Assembly: GCA_026419775.2 (NCBI GenBank)
Contig: JAOPGA020001455.1
Location: 1-64,000, forward strand
Reading direction: 5' to 3'
Origin: Acrasis kona
Lineage: Eukaryota; Heterolobosea; Eutetramitea; Acrasida; Acrasidae
Length of the DNA stretch: 64,000 nucleotides
Shown here: positions 52,976 through 63,600 of the stretch, piece after piece
Numbering within the stretch: position 1 is the stretch's first letter
How the letters are laid out: every line of letters begins with the position of its first letter
The notes under the pieces: model-generated
The model's input: only the letters and a program-made list of their open reading frames with translations
What the model was told of the DNA's origin: nothing
Databases searched by the model: none
Program-made: the position numbers and the translations under genes

Positions 52976-54409
52976 TTACATGGATGCTTCACGTCTCCTA
53001 ACTGCGTCACGAAGATCATTAGCTAACTTGCACTGAGATGGCTCATCCATCAAAATATCTACCAAATCGGCGCTAGTAGGATCTAAATCAACATCTGGAT
53101 CTGCTAGCTTGGCTCTCTCACGCTCTAATACACCCATGTTGTTATGAGTGTCAAAGAACAAATTAAAAGCCAAATGTCTGCAGCTGCTCTCTACTTGATG
53201 GAACCAGTAAGCAGGAATAAACAAGACATCTCCTGGACCAACCACTACCTCATAAGGTGTAACATGAGCGAACAGTGGGAACTCTTGATAATCTGGATCA
53301 GCAATATTAATCTTACTCGTACGTGCCTCAGCTCTTCTATCTTCGTAAAGCATATCGCATTGTTGTGGTGGGTACATGATAAGACGCTTATACCCATCCA
53401 AAATGTTTAAAAAGTTATCTTCAGGGTCATTGTGGATCAAAGAGTTTTGACCGCCATTACCAAACCATATCCCAAAGTGATGATAGTATGGTAGATTGGC
53501 GTCAGCTAGACAGGGAGCATAAGGTTGGATTTCATAATCATTGCGAAGAGAAGGCCATACTTTAGTGGATTGGTAGTATTGGTATCCGTTAGCGTCCTTC
53601 TTGTTATAAATCTTGAGGAACTCTCTCATAGTCATTCTCATCCTTCTAGACCATGTTTTTTCGACAAAACCAAACTTGTTATTTAAGCTTTGTTCGACAA
53701 TGACTATTTCATCACCAGCGTATTTTTCGAGATAGGCATCACTTTTCCAATGCTCTGTAGCTCTCCAGTGGTTAATTGAGTTTTTAATCACCACGGGTCG
53801 TTGACCGAGAATGTATCTTTCATAGAAAAAGGAGGTGTTGTAGGGACCTTTCTTTTGATAATCCCATTCTTCTATTCTCAAATACTTGTCGTTGTTGGAG
53901 TAGACAGGAATTCTACCAACACCTCTCTCACATTTTCCACCAAACGCTCTCGCTGCATAGTCGTTGGTTGGGAATCCTGCACTGTCTTCTTCTATCTCAT
54001 TATGATTCTCGTTGTGAACTTTGTTGTTGACTTCCTCAACATTTACATTCTGAGAGTCTAATTTCAAGTTTTGTGGTTGAGGTGCCTCTTGCTTCTTTAT
54101 AGCGCTTACTACATTGAGCACAATTTTCTCAGGTACAACTTTTGCTGCTACTGGTACAACGTCGGAGTTGCCTCGTGTATAAAAGAAGTATAGTAAGAAT
54201 ATACTGGTAAACACTAATGCGGCAATTGCTATAAGCTTGTTTCCTGTGGCTTTCTTCTTTTCGTAGGATTCGCTGTTAGGTCTAAGCGTGTAGGGACTTG
54301 GAGGGTTCTGGCTTGATGTCCTTCTTTTGTTAATGTTCTCTGAGTACCTAGTCGTACTTATACCTTCCATTGCACAATCTTCCTTCGTAATACCTACAGT
54401 CCTATTCAT
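52976..54409 (-). CDS. JmjC/cupin-8 oxygenase anchored in the membrane (type II)
   Basis: Single exon, 477 aa. After a ~60-residue polar cytoplasmic tail, one hydrophobic segment (KLIAIAALVFTSIFLLYFFYT) acts as signal-anchor, so the catalytic domain should face the ER/Golgi lumen or the outside. The JmjC domain (~190-440) begins YILGQRPVVIKNSINHW. The iron ligands are His and Asp in LIHNDPEDN and His in PAYWFHQVES. The 2-oxoglutarate-binding region includes KRLIMYPPQ. Such enzymes hydroxylate proteins or other substrates using Fe(II), oxygen and 2-oxoglutarate. A soluble nuclear histone demethylase is unlikely because of the anchor; JMJD8 is a lumenal animal example. Substrate unknown. Stop context is TAAATAAA. 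Confidence 0.85.
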   Translation of the reverse strand: MNRTVGITKEDCAMEGISTTRYSENINKRRTSSQNPPSPYTLRPNSESYEKKKATGNKLIAIAALVFTSIFLLYFFYTRGNSDVVPVAAKVVPEKIVLNVVSAIKKQEAPQPQNLKLDSQNVNVEEVNNKVHNENHNEIEEDSAGFPTNDYAARAFGGKCERGVGRIPVYSNNDKYLRIEEWDYQKKGPYNTSFFYERYILGQRPVVIKNSINHWRATEHWKSDAYLEKYAGDEIVIVEQSLNNKFGFVEKTWSRRMRMTMREFLKIYNKKDANGYQYYQSTKVWPSLRNDYEIQPYAPCLADANLPYYHHFGIWFGNGGQNSLIHNDPEDNFLNILDGYKRLIMYPPQQCDMLYEDRRAEARTSKINIADPDYQEFPLFAHVTPYEVVVGPGDVLFIPAYWFHQVESSCRHLAFNLFFDTHNNMGVLERERAKLADPDVDLDPTSADLVDILMDEPSQCKLANDLRDAVRRREASM

Positions 54410-54801
54410 TAATTTTTTGTTTGCAGAATTGATAGATTTCTGTCTTAAAAAAGAGAATGTTGTTTTATTTATAACACTCTACAACCATATTGGGGTACCT
54501 CATAAAATTTACATAAAACTTATCATAATTGTTCTTGAGTGATATCGTTTAAAGCTTTCCATCATTCGCCGATGCTTTGGCTTTTGGGGATAGGTTTCCT
54601 TATCTGTAAGCGAGCGGTTATTTATTACAAAATGTTTGGATACAGAAAGGGATTTTCAACTAACTGTAGATGAAGCTTACAATAAGGTTTAATGAAGATG
54701 TAATTATTGATACGTATGCTGGTCACTATACGCAATAGATTTGCCTCTTTCAGGTATGTTCTAGTAGAATAGTTGTACAATTTATTTTAGGATTGTTCAC
54801 A
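54410..54801. other. Divergent promoter region
   Basis: About 390 bp between the JmjC gene (minus) and the coiled-coil gene (plus). A TTTATTTTAG just before the coiled-coil ATG looks like a splice acceptor, so a 5' UTR intron is possible. No RNA gene or repeat is visible. Confidence 0.4.
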
Positions 54802-55570
54802 ATGGTTGACCAAAAGAAAGAAGAGAAAACAACACACCAGATTCTATCGTTTTTGATCAGCACCTTCAGATCATTGTTGAACCAATTAAATGTTTTCCCA
54901 GTTTTAGCCGGTTTAGTTCTTGGATATCTCCTATCGAGACCCAGAGAAAAAAGGATACGTGATGATTTAAAACTTTTGAAATTACACAACCGCCAGAAAC
55001 AAGATGACTTGCAGGTAGTGATACATAGATTAAAGCAAGAAGTATATATTAGCAGAGAAGCTGCAAGACATAACATTGAACTTATAGAAGAGTAACATTC
55101 AACATTCAACTAGGATTAACTTTTAAAACAGACATGAAAAATTAAATTTATCCTACAAAGTGGCCACAATTGAACGCGATAAAGCAAAAGAAAACTTGGA
55201 TCAGGCAGAGGGAGTAATCCAACATTGTCGAACCTCCATCCAAAGTTTAGAGGAACAAATTGAAGTCGAGAGAAAAGCTTCTGAAGGGCACCTCACCAAA
55301 GTAACTAACATGGTGAAAGAGATGGAACATCAAAAGACTGTTGAAGATGATTTGAAGAAAAACCTGGATGAAAAAAAACTTGAGGTTGAGAAATTAGATC
55401 GAACATTGAAGATTGCTCTGGAGACTCAAAATGTATTAGAGTATGTGATAAGTAAAGCATCGCCGGACCTTGCAAAGACAGTCATGACCGAACTGAAAAA
55501 AATACAGTCCGAGGACCAACCTACAAACGAGGAACACGGATCTATCTCAACACCCGTTGAAAATATATAG
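54802..55570 (+). CDS. Membrane-anchored coiled-coil protein
   Basis: Exons are 54802..55091 and 55132..55570, giving 242 aa; the 40-nt intron ending AAAACAG restores the frame through HEKLNLSYKVATIERDK. A short hydrophobic segment near residues 32-48 (VFPVLAGLVLGYLLSR) may anchor the protein. Nearly all that follows is coiled coil: RLKQEVYISREAARHN, SIQSLEEQIEVERKAS, EDDLKKNLDEKKLEVEKLD. The family is unknown; comparison with tethering or tail-anchored scaffold proteins is only by shape. The polar C-terminal 30 residues are disordered. The stop is TAG, one of two in the window. The next gene begins 100 bp downstream on the same strand. Confidence 0.72.
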
Positions 55571-55670
55571 GTATAATACCTTTGTAAATAAGCAACGGAG
55601 TAGCGCAATCAATGTCAATAAAACTTCTATTTTGGTGCTGTCAATTGTTATTTGTGAACCTATCAATGGT

Positions 55671-57379
55671 ATGATGAACAACCAAACCGTCCTTGAACTT
55701 ATTACATCCAGCAACAATACCAATGGCACAACAAATACAACAAGCACAAGCATACAACCATTAGCGATCCCAACATTCGTAATATCCATTGTACTTCGTG
55801 CTAGTGTAATTTTGGTATGTGTGGTGTTGATGCTCTTACTCTTCATCAAGAGGAAGTCACAACCTGTCTCGTCACGATTATGGGTACGTTCAGTTCATTC
55901 AAGTCAAAATGTTTAACAATAACAGGTTCCTTACGTTTTCACAATTAGCAAATTGTTAAATAACATAGCCTACATTCAAGTCAATTCACCTGTGCAGTGG
56001 AGTGCTTCTAATCAACAAGCAGGATGCTACATATCGTTATGGGCCACTGTGCCTCTTTATGTTATTAGTTTACTCTGTGTGACTTTGATGTTTGTGAGAT
56101 TCTTTGTACTTCAGTGGTTTACGAGGCGGTCAGAACAGACTTTAAACATTTATCGTGACTGGATGAATAATGAAGATGCAGTTTTGAAAAGGTCTGCGGA
56201 TGGTCAAAAGAGAGTAGATAAGATTATAAAATTTTTAATGAGCCCAATCCTTCATGGATTTATTATTATCGCCTCAGTTTTGTCTCTTTACATTGTGGGC
56301 GCGGTAGATTTAGGACGGCCCAGAACGTCAATAGTTTGTAGTGATGAATGGAGCAATTTCAATTTGACATACGCTGCTATAATGGCAAGATACGAAGTAG
56401 TAGTAGTAGTTGTTATTTGCGTTTTTGCAGTACTGTTGGTGTTAGTAGATTTGTTAGCCAATGATTCTCTAATACCTTTTCTTAAACGTAAAATCAGCAT
56501 TTTCGAATTAATAAATCAATTGTTTGTTGAGGGAGATCCGTTACGTTACCGTATGGAGTTATATTGCATGTCCATACCAGGTGGTTGTTTAGGTCTAATC
56601 TTTGGTATTTTTGGCATCGTCTCAGTGAGCACAGGTGGACAACCTGAGTCAGCAAACCTCATAAGAACCTTCCTGTATGTGTTATTCTGGGAGTACCCGA
56701 GCATGATAGTGCTTCCAGGTATCATACTTTACTATTCATTTAAGTGGGATAGGAGAAAGTCAAAAAACAAGTTGGACCCCAGTAATACACCATATGCATC
56801 AATCGACATCACAAAATTTGATGATACACCCGACACTATTCATAGATTACTAGGATGTGGAGATGTTGTGACACACGATTTATTCAAAAACTTTGCTAAA
56901 AAAGAGTTTTCGGTTGAGAATGTTATGATTTACGTAAGTGAAGATTTTTGAGCACATTTAATATTTTTTAGGACGACTTGAAAGCTCACGAAGCGCTACC
57001 GGCAGATGATTATGAAAGAAAAGTAAAAAGTTGGAACTTTATTTATGATTCATATCTGACGTCCAGTTCTTTGAATGAGGTTAACGTCCCTAAAAAATTC
57101 ATAGATAGTGCCAAGAAGGAAGTTGATGGATTTTTATCGAAATACAACAGCAAAGATTCAGCAAATAATCAAGGTGTGTCAACTCCTACCTCACCACCAT
57201 CCCCTAGTTTGGAGGTTCAGTCTTTGGCAAAGTCGGACTCTTTTGAAGCCGCTGATAGCTTCCCGGCCAAATCAACTAAAGACATCATGTCACAAATAGT
57301 TTTGAACCTCATCGATACATACTCAAGATTTTATTACTCTAACGAGTTTCAGAGGTTTATCAAAAAAAACAAATTTTAA
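55671..57379 (+). CDS. Seven-transmembrane protein with C-terminal RGS domain (copy 2)
   Basis: Exons are 55671..55883, 55926..56933 and 56972..57379, giving 542 aa; introns are 42 and 38 nt. An Asn/Thr-rich N-terminal tail with several N-glycosylation sequons precedes the first helix (ISIVLRASVILVCVVLMLLL). Further segments include VVVVVICVFAVLLVLVDLLA and GGCLGLIFGIFGIVSVS. The RGS domain begins DLFKNFAKKEFSVENVMIY, is cut by the last intron, and continues SLNEVNVPKKFIDSAKKEV and IDTYSRFYYSNEFQRF. A Ser/Pro-rich insert of ~40 residues interrupts the RGS fold before its last helices. The overall design matches copy 1 at 14.6 kb, but that copy has no intron. Role: likely receptor-like control of G-alpha. 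Stop context is TAAATAAAT. Confidence 0.83.
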
Positions 57380-57650
57380 ATAAATCGTCTTTCATACAAA
57401 TCAAGGGTCTGTTTCTATCATCGCATAGCAAGAAAAGGACGTGTTGAGACACTAATTCGCCGGTGAGTAGATATACTCTGTTCGTCAGTATTGTTATTTT
57501 CGAGCAGTTCACCCCTTCTTGGTTGTATTTTTGTTGATATCAATCAAGTATGAATTGGGTAACAACACTTGCTGTGTTTGGTTTTGTAAATACGTTGTGT
57601 GACATTGACACATTTCGCAACGCCAACATTTGTACATACAGGACGGAACA

Positions 57651-60600
57651 ATGACGACTCCACCGTCACTTTCACCACCTCCAACTGCAACAAAAAGCCT
57701 GAATATGAAGCTGGATATTGAGAGAATTAAGGGCGATCCAGAGCGGTCTAAAAAGATGGTACTTACCTCACGAAAAAAAGGAGGAGCATCACCACATCAC
57801 AACACAATAGCGTCCATATCACCAAACTATGGACCGCTGACAGGCGGAACGAATGTTAAAATTCAGTTCACTGACCCGATAACCGACAAAGATGCAATAC
57901 TACAAGTAACAATAGTGTGCAGAAGAGAGGAAGAGAACAGCAACACTCCCATTATTTGGACAACAACTGTTCCACGAAGTCAACTCACAAACAACAACAC
58001 TCTACTTTCGTTCACAACACCAAATGTTAAGCAACTATTCCCGCAAAGACACAGTAGCGACGAACACGACGTCATAGCAAAGATTAGAGTTATTGACGTT
58101 GTCAATATGGAGCAGTGTTTTAAAATAACAACTTCTGAGGACGGTAGTAAGAAAGAAGATCTCACAAAGTTTACCTTTCAGTGGTTGTCAAGAATTACAC
58201 CAACAGACTTGGAGGTTATTATTCAGGATGTCACGTCCAATGCGGACAACATTAACGAAAAACTATTTCAATTCCTATACAGAACTTTTGCTTGCGGACA
58301 AATTGATGAATGCAAAACCATATTAGAAGCATCCATTGCGACGAAGGGTTTGGTCACTTTCGACATTTTGATGCGCGTAGATCCAAGGTCAAAGAAGACA
58401 CCTTTTCAAATAGCATTACATTATGGAAGAACAGAATTAATCAAAGTCGCACTAGAGTATCTTGAGAGGGAGACGGAAAGATTACAAGCGGAAGAAGATC
58501 AGTCTGGCGGTGATGCTGAGTACTCGTCCTTCTCACCGAACGACGAAGAGAGCGACTCTTCCTACCAGAGCAGCACTTCGTCGGCCCGCATCGTCGACTC
58601 CTCCATCAAACGAATCAAGGCAGAAACATTAAAAAGAAGAACCTCTTCAAAAGGAGGAGAAGGTTTCAAGGACGGAAGCATGACCGATCGCGAAAATGCT
58701 CAATCAGATGCAGAAGAGTTTGAAGAAACACTATCCCTCCAGGAAATGATGGAAGCAGATGAATTCGACGAAGAAGACGAGGACACCTTCGATGATCTAG
58801 ATACAGTTGACGAAGAGGAACAATTCGCAGACGAAGAACAAGGAGTACCGAACATTCAACAAGACATTGACGATCCATTAAGCATGGTGGATCCCATACT
58901 GGATGCTGATGCCAAAAACTTGGATCTTGATTCTCTATTGAACGATACAGTACCCACAAGAACGTTAGACGCCAAGAAGAACAGCCTTCGTAACCGCTCT
59001 TTAACATTATCACAAATATCGCGCAGGAGCATGACCATACCACAAAGAGTGACCGCGAATGCACAATTCAGCGCACAACGAAGCGCCATCGATCGCAAAT
59101 ACGAGCTAGGAGAATGGAACGACAAGTTCGTCGCATCGGGAAACAATCCATTACTATTTCCCATTCTACAAGAAGAGGAACAAGACGACAACCACAACAA
59201 ATCAGAAGTACAAGTCCTTCACAAGACCAACTTTTTGAGAGCAGGCATCTTTTACACGTCTGACGAACCAGAGTTTAGCGAGGAAGCACTCAACATGACG
59301 TTCATGTACGAGAGAAGAGAGGCAAGCTTGCCCTATCACGTGAGACAATGTTTCCGATTCATGGGATGCAACGTATTGATCGAAACCAATCTAAGACCCA
59401 AAAACATTCATCGATTATCGTTGAGGAAATCATCACACGTGGACAATAAATCATTACCAGAGATTCCAAACAAGGTGGATCATTCGTTCAGGATCGACGT
59501 CGATAAAAATCCAGTTGCGTCAAGAAGGACGCTCATGAAGAAGGACATTGACATTATGAAATACATTTCCACCACCGACGAATGTTACCGCGAGCGAATC
59601 AAATCGTTCAAAATCAACAGCGTGCACAAGAGTTTTGTATTCGATTCCTTCGAGGCCACATTCCCAGTACAATCCAGAATTAAGGAATTAAACATGAAGG
59701 TCAAGACGCCCGATTTGTTTCATTCTAATTTTCAATGGACCGACGAATTGATCGACGGCAGGAGAAAATTACTCTTCGAACACGCAGCACTAAACTTTGG
59801 TAATTTTGAAGACGTGAAGAAATTCATGGACAGTCAAGATTCCGTTCACTCGTCCATGCCACTTCGCAGCGGATTACAAGATTGTCTGGTCGAAGATATT
59901 TATGTCACGGTGTCCATATGGGACAGACAGATGAATCAAGGAGGTAAATTTCGTCGCATCAGCGAGTGCTTTCATTACATGTTGCCTCACAGCAAGAAAC
60001 AAAATGCAGAGGAGGCACGTAAACAACAGTTGAGCGATTCGTTAAAAGACAGCGTGCTCAAGGGACGTGGCGATGCATCGCGCATGCCTCACTATAACCG
60101 AAGAAGCGTTCGATTGCACATTACTCCAGAAAACAATCGCAACAGTCTCAGCATCAGGAGCGATGAATTGGAAGAACAACAACACACGTTGCACCTGGAT
60201 GAAGATCGAGATAATGATAGCGACGAAGAGAGCAGGTGCTTCATGGTGAATGGAGATGATTTGGTCACTCACAACAAGGACGATGACATTCCAGAATACA
60301 ACAGAGCGCAACGAAGGGCATTATTCAGCGTGAATCACAATGGAATCGATAATCACTCCAGCATGAACGTACAATACGATCACATGTTCATCTTGTTTAA
60401 ATTCTCTCGAAAGTGGGTGGGAGAGCACTGCGAGGCATTGAACGATTTGTACACTCGAAAGGACAAGTGTAGAGATCGTGACTATAAGAGCATCGTGAGC
60501 AAGGCTCAAAAAGTAGCAGAGACTGTTCCTTGTACTTATACCAGCTTCGCATGGACAGCATTACCGTTGGTAGATTGTTTCAAATCACCAACCTTTAGAA

Positions 60601-63600
60601 CCAGAGTGAAGAAGATTTTTAGCATTCCCAGTCGACCAGGTGCATGCAGCGATGCCTTCTTGTTGCAAGTGTTTTTGGCACAACATACGCCTCAACAACA
60701 AGATGACGATGATGCCAACCAAGACGACGATCTTGACGATTTGGATGATTTTGATGACGTGATGGATGATTTGCATTCCGAATCTTCCACATTGTCCAGC
60801 AGCGTTCCCACCTCTAGTGGTGGATTCATCGATCGAGTGACGAGCATCGCGGGCAACAATCAACAGGTCACCATATTGGGCGTATCGCCAGAGGCCATGT
60901 TGGCATCCAAGAAGATCAAAATGATCAACATGTGCGAATTCGAATTCAAATTAAGAAGATTGAATCAAACCACCAGCAGCACTCCTCGATTATTCTTGCC
61001 ACACACCAACGAAATGATGATCAAGGTGGATCACAAGCAAGTGCCGGTCACCGTGGTGGCGAACATGCAATTCGAAAGACAAGATAAATTAATGTTGGAC
61101 ATGAGCAACATTTGTTACGTATATCCAGTCATGGCACAACTCAATCACAGCAAAAAGGATCACAAGAACGTACAGTTGGTTTGTTACCTGCGCGATTCCG
61201 ATGATGATCTGATCAACAACGGTCGATCTAATTTGAGATGCTTCATGAGACCTTATTGCAACAATCCACATGAATTGGTGAGGAGAGCATACAGCGAAAC
61301 ATCGTACAAGAACAGAACGCCAGAATTTGGTGACGAATGGAGAATCAAAATGCCCAGTCGATTGAATCGTCACCACTTGTTCATCAAGATTTATCAAGTG
61401 GAGCACAAGGAGAACAATATACTGCGCACCACTGCCAATCACAGTAATCACAGCGGAAGCAACAGCGCAGCCACTCATCACTTGAATGCAGTGTTGAATC
61501 CGATCAAGACCTTGATAGGATACGCCTACATGATGGTGATGGATCCGAGGAATTTGAAATTGGAATACGGAATCAAACAATTGAGCGTGTACAGTAAATT
61601 ACCAGATAAGCACTACATGACCAACACCATCGGATGCATTCCCATGGATAATTGTTTCGTTCGACTGGACGTGATGCCCGCATGCATCAGCATACCGCAG
61701 GGACCTGCTTATGGCGGTCATCATAGTTCGCATTTGAACGAATTGATTCAACTCATGAACAAGTACGAATCAAATTTGGATCGAATCGACATGGATCACT
61801 TTTCGAGAGTGACCAGAAATTTACAGGGCATACCAGAACAAATGCACTCCTTCGCACCCATGATTTTCAATTACTTGTTCGATGTGATTGATCATGCAAC
61901 GGCATCCACTTCCATCAAAATGATTGCGCTGAGGGCAGTGGTCAGCATGGTGGATAAATACACCAGCGACAAGTGCATGCACACGTTGCATGGATACCTC
62001 AAATACATGATGCAACACAATGCACACGTTCATCAAGAATCAAACGATTCGTTCCTGGCTCATCACATTATTTTGGTGATGAGACAAATGTATAGAAAGG
62101 AAGAAAGAGCGAACAATGGTGCGGTCGAGGAACAAATGTTGAGAAATGGATGGTTCTTGTTTGCGGTCTTGTTGAAGAGCATGATGTTGAGACAAGAAGC
62201 ATTCAACATGAAGAACGACGGTGCCAATTGCTTCACCGATGTCTTCTTGATGGATTTGGAGGATTTCATGTGCCGCACGTGTGTGATCATGATCATGAGG
62301 AGACAAGCATTATTGGGATTGAAAAAGTGTCAAAAGGATAACAAGGCGCCCATACTAAAGATCGTGACGCCCATGACGCCCAACAATCCTGATTTTGATC
62401 AAACCACATCGACCGGATCGCCGCTGAGCCAATCGCCCAGCAGCAGCGGCGGAAATGGCACCAGACAATCATGCAACGTACAAACAGAGGCCTATGACGA
62501 TTACATGAACTCCATCAACAACAAACACACGGCTCCATCGCTCGCCAAACTAAACAAATGGTTGATGGGATTCAACATGACCGTGAGCACCTTCTTGAAG
62601 GATTTATTAAATGTATTGGATAAGGTACAAGTCATGAGGAGCGTGATTCGATATGCAGACGTGTTGAGCCAACAAGTGCCCATCATGAGACACGTGATGC
62701 AACAGGCAGCAACCATCACCGACAGCAACATGATGAGCGCGACCAACAAATCGCTGTTGGAAGCATTAGCTCCCATTCGTCACTTGTTTGTCGACATGCA
62801 ATTGACGCTCTTTATCGAAATGTTCAATCATCATCACAACATGCAATTGTTCCTTCCTAGACACGCTCATCAAGATATCGAAGCGCTCGGTCGACACCAC
62901 AAACTAAAAGGTCACTATTTGTATAGTGCATTCTGCGATGTCATTTTCAAATGCGTGACCAGCACCGAACAACAAGTGCGCATCAAGGCCATCGCTGCTT
63001 ATCGTGCAGTGTATACCAACCTGAGAAGCGACGCGGAGTGCATCATCAATAATGCCATCAACATTGTGGATGCCAAATCCATTCGCTATCAATTATATAA
63101 CATGCACTTTGAATTTGTTTATAAATTATTAAACGTGTTGAACGATTGGAAGAGCAATTGCGATCGCGATAAGAAGAACGTGATGAGGGAATTGAACGAA
63201 CACAAGAGAAGACAATCACACAACGATAACGAATTGTTATTAAAGACCGAACAATTACAAGATTTACAACAAAAGAATAAATCAAACAAGAAGAATAGCA
63301 ATGCACAAGAGTTGAGATTGACGTTCGAAATCAAGGGCATTAAAATCAAAAAGACTCAATTGGACACGTTGGTCGTTGATAGCGAGACCAAATTATTGGG
63401 CGCATCCGAACAGAGCAGACAAGAAAAGAAACAATTGTTGGTGAACGTGGTGGATATATTATCCAATATGGATCCATCGCTGTTGAACGAGTGGATCAAG
63501 GTTAGATTGTTATCGCAGAGGGATGCCAAGCAACAATCGTCGTCGTCACAGCCACAATCCACCACGATACAATCGCCACCCACTCCACAATCGCCACTAC

